64,000 bases of DNA from Anditalea andensis (GCF_000714815.1 NZ_JMIH01000015.1:1-64000), one strand, 5' to 3'. Positions 26,490-36,957 are shown, counted from the first letter of the stretch. Program-made: numbers and translations. Notes: generated by a model not told the origin, from the sequence alone.

Positions 26490-27977
26490 ATGATTTTTGA
26501 ATTAATTCGGCTAGAATTTCTTAAGGCTAGCCGTTCCTCTTCATTTGGTAAAAGTTTGGCAGTGGGAATCTTCTTGTTTTTATTGGCCATTGTTCTACTG
26601 TTGTATATCCTTGCACTTGGATTGGCATTAAAATATATCATAACTGAAGTGATCCAAGAGGAGGATGCCTATTCATTCTTGAGTGGAACCGTGATATATT
26701 TTTTCCTTTTTGAATTTATGTACAGGTATTTTATTCAGAAACTTCCAGTGATAGAATTGGAAAGTCTGCTTCATTTACCGATCAGTAAGTCCAAGATCAT
26801 TAACTTTCTTTTGTTACGATCATTTATTTCTCCTTTGTCTATCATTGCATTGCTTTTATTTATGCCATTCACAATCATGGAGGTGGCACCGCGTTTTGGG
26901 ATTGAAGCCGCGATATACTGGTTGGGTACACTTGTATTTACCAGCTGGTCATTGCATTGGGTGATGCTTTGGTTTAAACAACAATTTGATGATACCCTGA
27001 CGGGAATTATCATAGTTTTTTCCGTGATGATTCTGGGTATAGGTTCGACTTATTACGGTTGGTATAACCTAGGCGAAATCTTAAAGCCGGTATTTGACTA
27101 TGCATTGGAAAGCCCCATTCCATTGGTTATAATGATTGGTTTTTTTTTATTGACCTATTATTTGGCTTATCAGTATTATGTAAAAAATGCTTATCTGGAG
27201 GATCTTGGAGAAGAGGAGCAGATTAGATTTGCTAACAGATCATTGGGAATATTTTCAAGATTGGGCTTGGCTGGAGAGATGGCTGACCTGGAGTGGAAGC
27301 TAATTATCAGACATAAAAAGAGCAGGAGTTACCTCATGTTAAGTGGGTTTTTCTTACTATACGGTTTGATATTTTATACCAATCCTACCTATAGAGGTGG
27401 TGAAGGGGTGCCCTTTATGTTTATTTTTGTGGGAGCTTTTATCACAGGGATATTTATGCTCCAGTATGGACAGTTATTTTTGAGTTGGAATTCCAGTAAT
27501 TTCGACTTTTTTCTCAATAGAAGGGGTGGGGTGGAAGCTTTGGTCAAAGGGAAGTATTATCTATTTATAGCATCTGCATTTATGACTTTCCTGCTGTCTG
27601 TGCCTTATGTTTATTTTGGGTGGGATGTACTTATGATCCATTTAGTCACATTTCTATTTAATTTGGGAGTGACTATTCATTTGGTAGTCTATTTGGCCCT
27701 ATGGAAACCAAAGCCAATGGACATCAATAAAGGAGCGGTTTTTAATTATGAAGGCATTGGAATTGCGCAGTTTTTAATGATAATACCAATGATGGGAGCA
27801 CCCTATCTTATATATATCCCCATGTCTCTTATGTTTGGGGATGTGAGCGGGTTACTTGCTTTAGGGACTATAGGGATTACAGGTATTATATGTTTTCCTT
27901 TGTTAAGTGACCTTGCAGTACAAAAAGTAATACGAAACAAATATCAAATATCAGCATCATTTAGACAGGAATTATGA
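26490..27977 (+). CDS. DUF5687 family ABC-2-like membrane protein
   Basis: The reading frame extends upstream to a TTG at 26442. ATG at 26490, opening MIFELIRLEFLKASRSSSFGKSLAVG, is the better start and gives 495 residues. About twelve hydrophobic segments are visible, with a cytosolic segment around residues 240-285 (YLEDLGEEEQIRFANRS). This fits the Bacteroidota DUF5687 family, which behaves as an ABC-2 type permease. The stop overlaps the ATG of the ABC ATPase by four bases, so the two genes form a transporter. The substrate is unknown. Confidence 0.82.
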   Translation: MIFELIRLEFLKASRSSSFGKSLAVGIFLFLLAIVLLLYILALGLALKYIITEVIQEEDAYSFLSGTVIYFFLFEFMYRYFIQKLPVIELESLLHLPISKSKIINFLLLRSFISPLSIIALLLFMPFTIMEVAPRFGIEAAIYWLGTLVFTSWSLHWVMLWFKQQFDDTLTGIIIVFSVMILGIGSTYYGWYNLGEILKPVFDYALESPIPLVIMIGFFLLTYYLAYQYYVKNAYLEDLGEEEQIRFANRSLGIFSRLGLAGEMADLEWKLIIRHKKSRSYLMLSGFFLLYGLIFYTNPTYRGGEGVPFMFIFVGAFITGIFMLQYGQLFLSWNSSNFDFFLNRRGGVEALVKGKYYLFIASAFMTFLLSVPYVYFGWDVLMIHLVTFLFNLGVTIHLVVYLALWKPKPMDINKGAVFNYEGIGIAQFLMIIPMMGAPYLIYIPMSLMFGDVSGLLALGTIGITGIICFPLLSDLAVQKVIRNKYQISASFRQEL

Positions 27978-28669
27978 TTAGGATAGAAGGACTAAAGAAA
28001 CAATACAAAGAGGCAGTAGTTTTAGATGTACCTTTTTTGGAGATTGCAAAAGGTGAATGTTTTGGGTTGGTAGGCAATAACGGAGCAGGAAAAACCACTT
28101 TGTTCAGAATCATGTTGGACTTGGTAAGGGCATCTTCTGGTCATGTATTGATAGAAGGCCAAGAAGTGAGCAGGCATGAAGAATGGAAGGCATACGTAGG
28201 TGCATATTTGGATGAACACATGTTATTATCCTATCTCACTCCAGATGAATATTTTCAAAGTCTAAGAAAAATTTATAGATTGTCAGAAACGGACCTGCAG
28301 ACACATTTAAATAAATTTAAAGATTTTTTCAACAATGAAATACTTGGAAAGAAAAAATACATCAGGGACCTCTCAAAAGGAAATATAAAAAAAGTAGGTA
28401 TAGCAGCGGCCATGATAGCAAATCCCAAAGTGGTAATGCTTGATGAGCCATTTGAAAACCTGGATCCCACTTCCCAGAATAGGTTAAAGAAGCTTATACT
28501 GGAGGAAACTGTTAACAATGAATTGACATTTTTAATATCCAGCCATGATTTAAATCATGTCACTGAAATTTGTAATAGAATTGTCCTGTTAGAAAAAGGG
28601 ACTGTCATAAAAGACTTGAAGGACAAAGGATTAATGGCAGGAGAACTGGATACCTATTTTAATTATTAA
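27974..28669 (+). CDS. ABC transporter ATP-binding protein
   Basis: The 231-residue ATPase has Walker A GNNGAGKTT (34-42), the signature LSKGNIKKVGIAAAM near 137, Walker B VVMLDEPFENLD near 158 and the H-loop SSHDLNH near 189. The signature is LSKGN rather than LSGGQ, as in many ABC-2 ATPases. It pairs with the upstream DUF5687 membrane protein, to which it is coupled by ATGA overlap. It lacks the C-terminal extension found in some drug-resistance ATPases. It is not near the MacB-like permease at 7.1-8.5 kb and is not its obvious partner. Confidence 0.92.
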   Translation: MIRIEGLKKQYKEAVVLDVPFLEIAKGECFGLVGNNGAGKTTLFRIMLDLVRASSGHVLIEGQEVSRHEEWKAYVGAYLDEHMLLSYLTPDEYFQSLRKIYRLSETDLQTHLNKFKDFFNNEILGKKKYIRDLSKGNIKKVGIAAAMIANPKVVMLDEPFENLDPTSQNRLKKLILEETVNNELTFLISSHDLNHVTEICNRIVLLEKGTVIKDLKDKGLMAGELDTYFNY

Positions 28670-28807
28670 ATAATATGTTTGATGATATCTAAGTCATTTA
28701 TAAAAGAAAATTTGATAATGACTAGATATTAATCATTTATTGGCATATGGTAGTAGCTTACATAACTGATAGTTAATACTTAAATCACATATTTTTTTGT
28801 TAAGCAT

Positions 28808-29074
28808 ATGGAATGGATCACCATATTAGGTTTAGTGGCTGGGGCATGCACTTCTATAGCCGTATTTCCCCAACTTATAAAAGCTTATAAGTCCAAAAGT
28901 GTAGAAGATGTTTCCCCCGGCATGTTTCTGGTAATGATTATAGGATTTTCGCTATGGTTGATTTATGGTGCCATTCAAAAAGAGGTAGCCATAATCGCGA
29001 CCAATGGTTTATCCTTAATTTTGAATGGAATCATGGCAATTTTTTTAATAAGATACCGGTCTAAAAGATATTGA
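28808..29074 (+). CDS. SemiSWEET family sugar transporter
   Basis: The 88-residue protein has three membrane helices, one triple-helix bundle of the MtN3/saliva (SWEET) family. The PQ motif appears as AVFPQLIKAYKSKSVEDVSPGMF, with a hinge proline in helix 1 and the conserved substrate-site Asn in TNGLSL of helix 3. SemiSWEETs dimerise to carry mono- or disaccharides by facilitated diffusion. It sits alone between the ABC pair and a small unknown gene. A secreted GH13 enzyme lies 0.7 kb downstream, so a link to imported sugars is possible but unproven. Confidence 0.9.
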   Translation: MEWITILGLVAGACTSIAVFPQLIKAYKSKSVEDVSPGMFLVMIIGFSLWLIYGAIQKEVAIIATNGLSLILNGIMAIFLIRYRSKRY

Positions 29075-29409
29075 GAGCAAATTCTATTCCTTGAGCCTAT
29101 TTTTATAATCGTATGAACCGCACTATAGGTCTATCGAAATAGTCAATATGCTATACAGCTGGATCAATTCATCAAAATTCAATAAAAATAGAACTAATAT
29201 AATAAAAAATATTTATATACTAGCATGTTAATGGCTCAACATTTGTTATCTTATAAATAAATATATCAAAAATATAGCATTTGTAAGGAACTATATTTAA
29301 TTTTGTATAGTTAAATTTGTATTTCAAATAAATTAAAAAGTTTTTTGTGTTTAGTATTATCGATGGGATGTAGCAATTGATACCATTGTTTTAAATAAAT
29401 GAAGTAGTT
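29075..29409. other. AT-rich intergenic region
   Basis: About 335 bases with no coding frame. It is rich in short A/T runs and has no hairpin with a T tail. It probably contains the promoter of the small downstream gene. Confidence 0.45.
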
Positions 29410-29616
29410 ATGAAATATGTAATAAAACTTGAAATCAATGGGATTGACTTTGAAGTCAATACAGAGGCTTCCAATGAAAGAGAAGCCAAAGATCTGATGT
29501 GGGAAACCATCAGAAAAAGTACGTCTATTCACTCCATAGATGTGGAGCCTATTGCAAAACAAGCATCTATCAGCAGCCGGTTTGTAAGTGGGTTGAAAAG
29601 TGCCTTATTATTATAA
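29410..29616 (+). CDS. Small hypothetical protein, 68 residues
   Basis: The 68-residue protein opens with KYVIKLEINGIDFEVNTEA. A helix rich in E and K (SNEREAKDLMWETIRKS) follows, then a strand (SIHSIDVEP), a beta-alpha-beta-like layout. The C-terminus is hydrophobic (FVSGLKSALLL). It does not match a family I can name. It has an ATG start, plausible composition and its own terminator, so I take it as a real gene. There is no signal peptide. Confidence 0.55.
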   Translation: MKYVIKLEINGIDFEVNTEASNEREAKDLMWETIRKSTSIHSIDVEPIAKQASISSRFVSGLKSALLL

Positions 29617-29655
29617 AAATATAGGTTATAAAGATAATTGTTCATCATTTTTTTT

Positions 29656-29700
29656 AATCCGATTACTTCAGTATATTAACTGCTGATGTGATCGGATTTT
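29656..29700 (+). terminator. Terminator after the small gene
   Basis: Stem AATCCGAT / ATCGGATT, extended on the loop side by further partial pairing (CAG/CTG), followed by TT then GTGTG. The T tail is short. Confidence 0.6.
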
Positions 29701-29736
29701 GTGTGTATGCTATAATGATTTAAATCTTTATAAGAT

Positions 29737-31476
29737 ATGAAGAAAAAAATATCAGTACATTTTACGATAATTTTTTTATATGTAAGTACTTTTTTTATTT
29801 ACGCACAAGAAAAAACAGAAGGCCAGACTTATAGTCCTGCAGCTAAAGAAGACCTTTGGTATAAAAACAGTATCATTTATAACCTTGATGTAGATTCTTT
29901 TTATGATGCTGACGGTGATGGTATAGGGGATTTTTCAGGACTAAAAGAAAAGCTTTATTATCTAAAATCTTTGGGCATAGATGCTATTTGGCTATCACCT
30001 TTTCAAAAATCACCAAACCGGGACAATGGGTATGATATTGAGGACTATTATATGGTGCATCCTGATTATGGTACAGCGGGAGACATGGTAGCTTTCTTCC
30101 ATCTCGCCAATGCTTTAGGAATTCGTATAATTACAGATATGGTAGTCAATCATACATCAAATGAGCATAGATGGTTTCAGGAGGCAGTGAAAGATAAAGA
30201 ATCAAAATATAGAGATTATTATGTATGGTCAGATGAAAGGCCCGATGATTGGGATAAGGGAATGGTGTTTCCCGGAGTACAGGACAAAACATGGACCTAT
30301 CATCCCGAAGCAGGGGCCTATTATTACCATCGCTTCTATGAATTTCAACCCGATCTCAATAACCGGAACCCTAAAGTAAGGGAAGAGGTAGATAAGATCT
30401 TGGGATATTGGCTTTGGATGGGGGTAGCAGGCTTCAGGTTGGATGCAGTTCCATTCATTATTGAAGACCCATATACAGGAGTAGAAGATCCAGACCTTGA
30501 TTTTGGGATGGTGTCTGATTTCAGGAAATTTATGCAATGGAGAAGAGGTGATGCGATCATATTGGGAGAAGCGAATGTAGAACCGGGGGAGAATAAAAAT
30601 TATTTTGGAGATGATGGTGAAGGCATGCACATGATGTTTAATTTTTATGTCAATCAACACCTTTTTCATTCTATGGCTACTTCCGATAAATCCTCATTAG
30701 AAAAGGCATTGTTGGATACACAGGATATTCCCCAAATATCCCAATGGGCTCATTTTTTAAGAAACCATGATGAGTTAGATTTGGGAAGGCTAACAGAAAG
30801 CCAGCAACATGAAGTGTTTGCTGCATATGGTCCAGATGAAGATATGCAAGTGTATGAAAGGGGGATAAGAAGAAGGCTGGCTCCTATGTTGGACAATAAC
30901 CGAAAAAATTTAGAATTTGCTTACAGTCTGATATTTTCCTTACCGGGTACGCCTGTGATAAGATATGGTGATGAAATAGGTATGGGTGATAACCTTAACC
31001 TCCCCGAAAGGGAAGCTGTAAGAACACCTATGCAGTGGAATGACGAAAAAAACGGAGGGTTTTCGATAGCAGAAAAACCTGAAAACCCGGTTATTGATGA
31101 AGGCCTTTATTCCTATGATCGAGTAAATGTGGCTTTACAGCAACAGGATCCAGGATCTTTTTTAAACTGGACAGCTAATTTAATAAGAATACGCAAACAG
31201 TGTCCAGAAATTGGAATGGCAGGATGGGAATTGATAGACACCGGCTCACCCCATGTGATGGGTATTCGGTACTTTTCCGGTAAGGAGTCCCTCATTGTAT
31301 TCCATAATTTCAGTGAAGGTATTCAGAAATTAAAACTGCAGAAAAAATCATTTGGCGAGAAGCATGTATCACTCTTTCAGAATGGGGTAAATTTTGGTAC
31401 AAGAGGTGACTTTTATCATATAGATTTTGAAGGGTATGGTTACCAATGGATAAGAGTAATAGGGGGCAGCTATTGA
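29737..31476 (+). CDS. Secreted GH13 alpha-amylase family enzyme, trehalose-synthase-like
   Basis: The 579-residue protein has a signal peptide (to about 24, FFIYAQ). The GH13 barrel starts WYKNSIIYNLDVDSFYDADGDGIGDF, typical of trehalose synthase and oligo-1,6-glucosidase subfamilies. Catalytic regions are DMVVNHTSNEH, GFRLDAVP with nucleophile D236, LGEANV with acid/base E278 and RNHDELDL with D345. The C-terminal beta domain begins after about 500. It probably acts on alpha-glucans or maltose in the periplasm or outside the cell. A SusC/SusD pair starts 0.46 kb downstream on the same strand, so it may feed that uptake system. Hydrolysis versus isomerisation cannot be decided from sequence. 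Confidence 0.88.
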   Translation: MKKKISVHFTIIFLYVSTFFIYAQEKTEGQTYSPAAKEDLWYKNSIIYNLDVDSFYDADGDGIGDFSGLKEKLYYLKSLGIDAIWLSPFQKSPNRDNGYDIEDYYMVHPDYGTAGDMVAFFHLANALGIRIITDMVVNHTSNEHRWFQEAVKDKESKYRDYYVWSDERPDDWDKGMVFPGVQDKTWTYHPEAGAYYYHRFYEFQPDLNNRNPKVREEVDKILGYWLWMGVAGFRLDAVPFIIEDPYTGVEDPDLDFGMVSDFRKFMQWRRGDAIILGEANVEPGENKNYFGDDGEGMHMMFNFYVNQHLFHSMATSDKSSLEKALLDTQDIPQISQWAHFLRNHDELDLGRLTESQQHEVFAAYGPDEDMQVYERGIRRRLAPMLDNNRKNLEFAYSLIFSLPGTPVIRYGDEIGMGDNLNLPEREAVRTPMQWNDEKNGGFSIAEKPENPVIDEGLYSYDRVNVALQQQDPGSFLNWTANLIRIRKQCPEIGMAGWELIDTGSPHVMGIRYFSGKESLIVFHNFSEGIQKLKLQKKSFGEKHVSLFQNGVNFGTRGDFYHIDFEGYGYQWIRVIGGSY

Positions 31477-31939
31477 AAAAGAAGCGATGTAATATTAAGG
31501 ATGGCAGGAATAGTTTGTTTTAATTATCGTTCTATAACGATTTTTTATTTTTTTTTGTTTAACCTTTTAATGTTCAATCACTATCTATAATATCCCCATA
31601 TGTTGTGGTGTATGCTGGTTATTTTGTATTTAAATTTTTAAAAAAAATTCTTTTGCCAAATATCATATGATTTATTTTCATTCATTCTGTAAAATTTGTT
31701 ATAAGTTTTTTCTAGTTTGACAAATTTTGATTAATATAGGGTTTAAGTTGTAAATCTTTTTTTTGTAAGTGAATTACGCCTGAAGTAGAATAAGTTTATT
31801 CGGTTAGGGGACTTAAAAAAATATATTTTTTATAACTCATATAAGTTCTTTGTTAAAATGTTTTTACAGCATCTAGATGCTAGAGAGTTTATACGTACAT
31901 AGTCAATTAATTAATTATTAACCCAAACAAATCAGATTT
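31477..31939. other. Upstream region of the SusC gene
   Basis: About 460 bases of strongly AT-rich DNA with T runs and no coding frame. It should hold the SusC promoter and a long 5' untranslated region, as is usual for susC genes. TATTTTC and TTTG boxes occur, but I could not choose a convincing pair. Confidence 0.4.
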
Positions 31940-34900
31940 ATGAACAAATTTTACAGAATGCTAAGTGCATTTACCATGCTCTTGGCTCTTTCAAGCACCA
32001 CCCTACTAGCTCAGCGTACAGTGACGGGTACGGTATTGGATGAATATGATATCGGTCTTCCTGGTGTCACAGTTCAGGTGAAAGGAACAGGGACAGGTAC
32101 CGCTACAGATGCTGATGGTAACTTCTCTATTACGGTTCCCGGTAACGAGAGTACATTAGTGTTTTCTTTTATCGGCTATTTCCCAAAGGAAGAATTGGTG
32201 GGGAATAGAACAACTGTCAACCTATCATTGATTCCTGATGTACAGACCCTGACAGAAATGGTGGTGACAGGGTATGCCGTACAGGAGAAAAGGGATATTA
32301 CCGGATCGGTAGGCACAGTCAATAGGGAAGAGCTAATCGCTGTTCCTGCTGCCACGGTAGAAAATCAGCTACAGGGACGGTTAGCCGGTGTGAATGTAAC
32401 TAACAGTGGCCAACCAGGAGCAGCAGCACAGGTAAGGATCAGGGGATTTTCATCCTTTAGCAATAACAATCCCCTTTATGTAGTAGATGGTGTGCAGACG
32501 CTGGATATTACCACATTAAACCCTAATGATATCGAAACCATTACTGTATTAAAAGATGCTGGGGCTGCCTCTATTTATGGTTCCAGGGCTTCAAATGGTG
32601 TGATTTTGATCACTACAAGAAGAGGCGTAAAAGGAGGTACAAAAGTAACCTATAATGCATATTATGGTTCACAAGACCCGGGTAGGGGATTCGATAATTT
32701 ATTGAATACACAGGAAATGGCAGATCTCCAGTGGTTGGTATATGATAATTCCGTTGATGGGCAAGGACAGCCTATTCAGACTGCTTCACATCCTCAGTAT
32801 GGTAGCTATCAAAGAGGTGTCAACCGACCAATAATTCCTGATTACATAGTACCATCAGGTGCTATGGAAGGCGATCCACGGGTAGATCCATCCCTTTATG
32901 CATTAGATTTACCAGGCGGGAATATCAATCAGATAGTTCGTGCCAATAAACAAGGAACAAGATGGTTTGATGAAGTAACCCGGGCTGCACCTATACAGAA
33001 TCACGATATCACTTTATCAGGAGGAGGGGATAATTCCCGTTTTATGGTTTCTTTGAATTACTTCAATCAACAGGGTGTCATATTGGAAACTTTCTCTAAA
33101 AGATATTCCATTCGTGGAAACTCTGAGTTCAATATCGGTGATAGGGTCCGCATAGGAGAAAATTTACAGGTAGTTTATAGACAAAATAGAGGCATAACCA
33201 ATCAAGATGAAGGAAACGCTATTTCCTTTGCTTATAGAAATCAGCCTATAGTACCTGTATACGATATTATGAACAATTTTGCTGGTACCAGAGCTCAAGG
33301 AACCGGGAATGCTGCTAATCCAGTAGCTAACTTAGTGAGGTCTCAACATAATGATGCTTTTGATGTCAGGATTTTAGGAAATCTTTATGCTGAAGTAGAT
33401 ATATTAGAAAATCTTACCTTCAGAACCAGTATGGGTGGGTCTCTTCAGAATGGTTACAACCATAACTTTACCTATCAAACCTATGAAAGAGCTGAAAATA
33501 TCAATACAAGTACCTTCTCTGAAGGAGCTTATTATAATGCAGATTGGACATGGACCAATACAGTTACCTACCGAGAGACATTTGATAAGCATGCAATAAC
33601 TGCAGTGGGAGGTTATGAAGCCATTCAATTTGGTATTGGAAGAAATGTTTCCGGCACTAGAGGTGGGTATTTCTCCTTGAATCCGGATTTTTGGACATTA
33701 GCCAATGGAGCAACCATATTAAATGCTACCTCTGAAGTAATCACTCCCACAACAGGTGTTTCGTATTTTGGACGTGTGGATTATGGATTTGACGATAAGT
33801 ATTTATTAAGCTTAACACTGAGAAGAGATGGCTCCTCCCGCTTCCGACAGCAATTTGGTACCTTTCCTTCTGTGACAGCAGCCTGGAGAATCTCCAGTGA
33901 GGAATTTATGAGAGGAAGTCAATTGATTTCTGATTTGAAACTAAGGGCTGGTTACGGCCAAATGGGAAACCAGCAGGCACTTAATCCAGCTAATCAATTC
34001 TTTCTTTTTGGTGGCGCACCCAACACTTCCTTTTATGATATAGGGGGAACCAATACCACTTCACAGCAAGGATTTCGTCCTACCAGAATAGGTAACCCTG
34101 ATGCCCGATGGGAAACAGCTGAAAATATAAACGTAGGTATTGACTTGTCTTTATTTGAAGATAAATTACAGTTTATGGTGGACTGGTATAGAAAAGAAAA
34201 CAGGGACCTTCTGTTTGCCCCAGAGTTACCAGGTACAGCAGGAGCAGCATCTCCACCGGCTGTAAATCTGGCCAACATGGTCAATTCAGGTATTGATGCA
34301 CAGGTCATCTATAGACATAATTTTAATAATGATGTCCGTTTTGAATCTAATTTGACCTTTACTTCCTTTAGAAATGAAATCTTGAATATTGCTGAAGGAC
34401 AAAATGAGTTCTTTTCCGGTGGATCTAGATTTGGTGATGTTGCTATTAACAGAGTAGGGCATCCTCTTTCTTCTTTCTTTGGATACCAGGTACAGGGTAT
34501 TTTCCAGTCCAACGAGGAAGTGGCTAATGCTGTGCCTCAAGATGGAGCAGCACCTGGTAGATTTAGATTTCAACACTTTGAAGGTGTAGATGAAAACGGG
34601 GATCCAAGGATTGGTCCTGCAGACAGGGTTATCTTAGGTAGTCCAATTCCTGACTTTACTGCTGGTCTTAATTTATCTTTGGCAGTAAAAAACTGGGATT
34701 TTACAGCTTTCTTATTTGCCTCAGTAGGTAATGATATTTACAATTATACGAAGTGGTGGACAGATTTCGTCCCATCATTTGTGGGTGGTAAAAGCCACGA
34801 TTTATTATATAACAGCTGGACGCCGGAGCGTCCAAATGCTACTACGCCGATTGCCGAAGGAGTAAGTAATTTCAGTACCAATACTCAGTCTAACTCTTAC

Positions 34901-35170
34901 TATATAGAAGATGGATCTTTCTTAAGAGCAAGAAACATACAGGTGGGCTATACTTTTCCTACCAGAATTTCCAGTAGGTTAAAAATGGATAGGTTAAGGA
35001 TTTATGCCCAGGGAGTGAATCTATTTACTATCACAGGTTATTCAGGACTAGATCCAGAGCTGCAGCCACAAAATGTTACATCGGGAGAAGCTGATAGGGC
35101 TATGGGGATAGATTATGGTAATTACCCTGTAGTAAAGCAGTTCATTTTTGGAATAAACGTAGGATTTTAA
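31940..35170 (+). CDS. SusC/RagA family TonB-linked outer membrane protein
   Basis: The 1076-residue protein has a signal peptide (to about 25, LLAQ) and an N-terminal carboxypeptidase-regulatory-like beta domain (about 26-105, VTGTVLDEYDIGLPGVTVQVKGTG). A TonB-box/plug region follows with the SusC signature TEMVVTGYAVQEKRDITGSV and the plug motif VRIRGFSSFSNNNPLYVVDG. The rest is a 22-strand TonB-dependent barrel ending in an aromatic strand (FIFGINVGF). It imports glycan or other oligomers together with the SusD lipoprotein encoded 24 bases downstream. There is no sigma/anti-sigma pair beside it, and the FecR-interaction STN domain is absent. Confidence 0.95.
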   Translation: MNKFYRMLSAFTMLLALSSTTLLAQRTVTGTVLDEYDIGLPGVTVQVKGTGTGTATDADGNFSITVPGNESTLVFSFIGYFPKEELVGNRTTVNLSLIPDVQTLTEMVVTGYAVQEKRDITGSVGTVNREELIAVPAATVENQLQGRLAGVNVTNSGQPGAAAQVRIRGFSSFSNNNPLYVVDGVQTLDITTLNPNDIETITVLKDAGAASIYGSRASNGVILITTRRGVKGGTKVTYNAYYGSQDPGRGFDNLLNTQEMADLQWLVYDNSVDGQGQPIQTASHPQYGSYQRGVNRPIIPDYIVPSGAMEGDPRVDPSLYALDLPGGNINQIVRANKQGTRWFDEVTRAAPIQNHDITLSGGGDNSRFMVSLNYFNQQGVILETFSKRYSIRGNSEFNIGDRVRIGENLQVVYRQNRGITNQDEGNAISFAYRNQPIVPVYDIMNNFAGTRAQGTGNAANPVANLVRSQHNDAFDVRILGNLYAEVDILENLTFRTSMGGSLQNGYNHNFTYQTYERAENINTSTFSEGAYYNADWTWTNTVTYRETFDKHAITAVGGYEAIQFGIGRNVSGTRGGYFSLNPDFWTLANGATILNATSEVITPTTGVSYFGRVDYGFDDKYLLSLTLRRDGSSRFRQQFGTFPSVTAAWRISSEEFMRGSQLISDLKLRAGYGQMGNQQALNPANQFFLFGGAPNTSFYDIGGTNTTSQQGFRPTRIGNPDARWETAENINVGIDLSLFEDKLQFMVDWYRKENRDLLFAPELPGTAGAASPPAVNLANMVNSGIDAQVIYRHNFNNDVRFESNLTFTSFRNEILNIAEGQNEFFSGGSRFGDVAINRVGHPLSSFFGYQVQGIFQSNEEVANAVPQDGAAPGRFRFQHFEGVDENGDPRIGPADRVILGSPIPDFTAGLNLSLAVKNWDFTAFLFASVGNDIYNYTKWWTDFVPSFVGGKSHDLLYNSWTPERPNATTPIAEGVSNFSTNTQSNSYYIEDGSFLRARNIQVGYTFPTRISSRLKMDRLRIYAQGVNLFTITGYSGLDPELQPQNVTSGEADRAMGIDYGNYPVVKQFIFGINVGF

Positions 35171-35194
35171 TTCAAACTCAAGATTACTTATCAG

Positions 35195-36940
35195 ATGAAA
35201 AAATATATAAATAGATATTCTTTAGGCGTAGTGGGTGTTATATGCATTTCATTACTCTCCTGTAAGGATGAATTCCTTGAGGTGAATGCCAGGGGAGCCT
35301 TGGATCAAACTGTATTGGCAACAGAAGCAGGCGCAAATGCGCTTCTTATAGGAGCATATTCTAATATTGACGGAACTACGCAGAATTTAGGAGGCGTGGA
35401 ATGGGCAGGTGCCAGCTCTAACTGGGTATATGGGAGCATTACCGGAGGAGAGGGCAATAAAGGATCTGATGCCGGTGACCAACCTCCTATCAATGCTATT
35501 CAAACCTATACCGCTGATGCTGCCAATGATTTTATTAATTCTAAGTGGCGTGTCATTTATGATGGTATTGCCAGGTCCAACGCAGTACTAAGCTTATTAC
35601 CTTTAATTCCTGATGGTACACCTGAAGTGTTGGATAGGATTAACGGGGAGGCTCGTGCCTTACGTGGTCATTATCACTTTGAAGCTAAGCGTATGTGGCA
35701 AAATGTACCTTATTTGGATGAGAATACTACTGATTTTTATGTGCCAAATGACAGGGATATCTGGCCTGAGATTGAAGCAGATTTAAGATTCGCCTATGAT
35801 AATTTACCAGCTTTAATGCCAGAGATCGGAAGAATCAATAAATGGGTAGCGGGTGCAATGTTGGCAAAAGCTTTAATGTACCAACAAAAATTTGCTGAAG
35901 CAAAACCTATTGTGGAAGCGATAATGGCTGAAGGGGTAAAACCAAACGGGGTGAGATTTGCCCTATTGCCAAACTATAGAGATATTTTCGATACCGAATA
36001 CGGAAATGCTGCAGAATCAGTTTTTGCCTGGCAGTATTCCGTAAATGATGGTGCGCAGGCATGGAACGCCGGAATGGGAGAAGTTTTGAATTTTCCTTAT
36101 CTCCAAGGAGAAAGCCCAGGTGGGTGCTGTGGGATATTTCAGCCTACCCAACATTTTGTCAATTCCTTTAGAACTACTCCTACTGGCTTACCTTTATGGG
36201 ACGGATCATATAATACGCCGGCTAATGAGGTAAAAAGTGATTTAGGCCTTGGAGAAGATGATCCGTTTACCCCGGATGCCCGGCCATTGGATCCAAGACT
36301 GGATTGGTCTGTAGGCAGAAGAGGTATACCCTATTTAGATTGGGGTATTTATTCAGGTAGACGATGGGTGAGAGATCAACCTTATGGTGGACCTTATTCT
36401 CCAAAGAAACAGGTTTACCGCAGGGATCAGGAAGGAACCTTAACAGAAGTAGGCAACTGGACGGCTGGATGGACAGCCAATAATTATCAGTATATCAGAT
36501 TTGCAGAAGTCATATTATGGGCTGCAGAAATTGAAATCGAAGTAGGAAGTTTAGAAATGGCGAGACAATATATAAACCAAGTACGTACGCGGGCCAGAAC
36601 CGGTGATGTGGTTACTATGCCTAATGGCACACCAGCTGCTAATTATGTTATCGCTGATTATCCAGCAGGTGTTGCACCTTTTGACAGCCAGACCAATGCT
36701 CGGTTAGCATTACAACTGGAAAGAAAGCTTGAGCTGGGAATGGAAGGACACCGTTTCTTTGATCTGGTAAGATGGGGTATTGCTAAGCCCTATTTGGATA
36801 GTTTTTTGGCTTATGAAAGGCGGTTAAGGCCTGATGCATATGTCGGAGCCAGTTTTGATGCGCATAATGTGCTTTATCCTATTCCATTAAGACAGATAGA
36901 TCTTATGAGAGGCCAGCTGGTGCAAAATCCAGGTTATTAA
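35195..36940 (+). CDS. SusD/RagB family nutrient-binding outer membrane lipoprotein
   Basis: The 581-residue lipoprotein has its lipobox at LLSC, Cys23. It has the SusD-like N-terminal region and tetratricopeptide-like helical core (ARALRGHYHFEAKRMWQNVPYL). The C-terminal RagB domain has the conserved LALQLERKLELGMEGHRFFDLVRWG and LYPIPLRQIDL endings. It forms the lid of the SusC channel and binds substrate at the surface. The ligand cannot be named from sequence. The gene follows susC directly and is closed by a strong terminator. Confidence 0.95.
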   Translation: MKKYINRYSLGVVGVICISLLSCKDEFLEVNARGALDQTVLATEAGANALLIGAYSNIDGTTQNLGGVEWAGASSNWVYGSITGGEGNKGSDAGDQPPINAIQTYTADAANDFINSKWRVIYDGIARSNAVLSLLPLIPDGTPEVLDRINGEARALRGHYHFEAKRMWQNVPYLDENTTDFYVPNDRDIWPEIEADLRFAYDNLPALMPEIGRINKWVAGAMLAKALMYQQKFAEAKPIVEAIMAEGVKPNGVRFALLPNYRDIFDTEYGNAAESVFAWQYSVNDGAQAWNAGMGEVLNFPYLQGESPGGCCGIFQPTQHFVNSFRTTPTGLPLWDGSYNTPANEVKSDLGLGEDDPFTPDARPLDPRLDWSVGRRGIPYLDWGIYSGRRWVRDQPYGGPYSPKKQVYRRDQEGTLTEVGNWTAGWTANNYQYIRFAEVILWAAEIEIEVGSLEMARQYINQVRTRARTGDVVTMPNGTPAANYVIADYPAGVAPFDSQTNARLALQLERKLELGMEGHRFFDLVRWGIAKPYLDSFLAYERRLRPDAYVGASFDAHNVLYPIPLRQIDLMRGQLVQNPGY

Positions 36941-36957
36941 TTAGACTTTCAAAAAAT

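Noticed and set aside
29101-29300. AT-rich stretch as a possible origin of replication
   Set aside because: No DnaA-box clusters or neighbouring replication initiation gene; AT-richness is general in intergenic DNA here.
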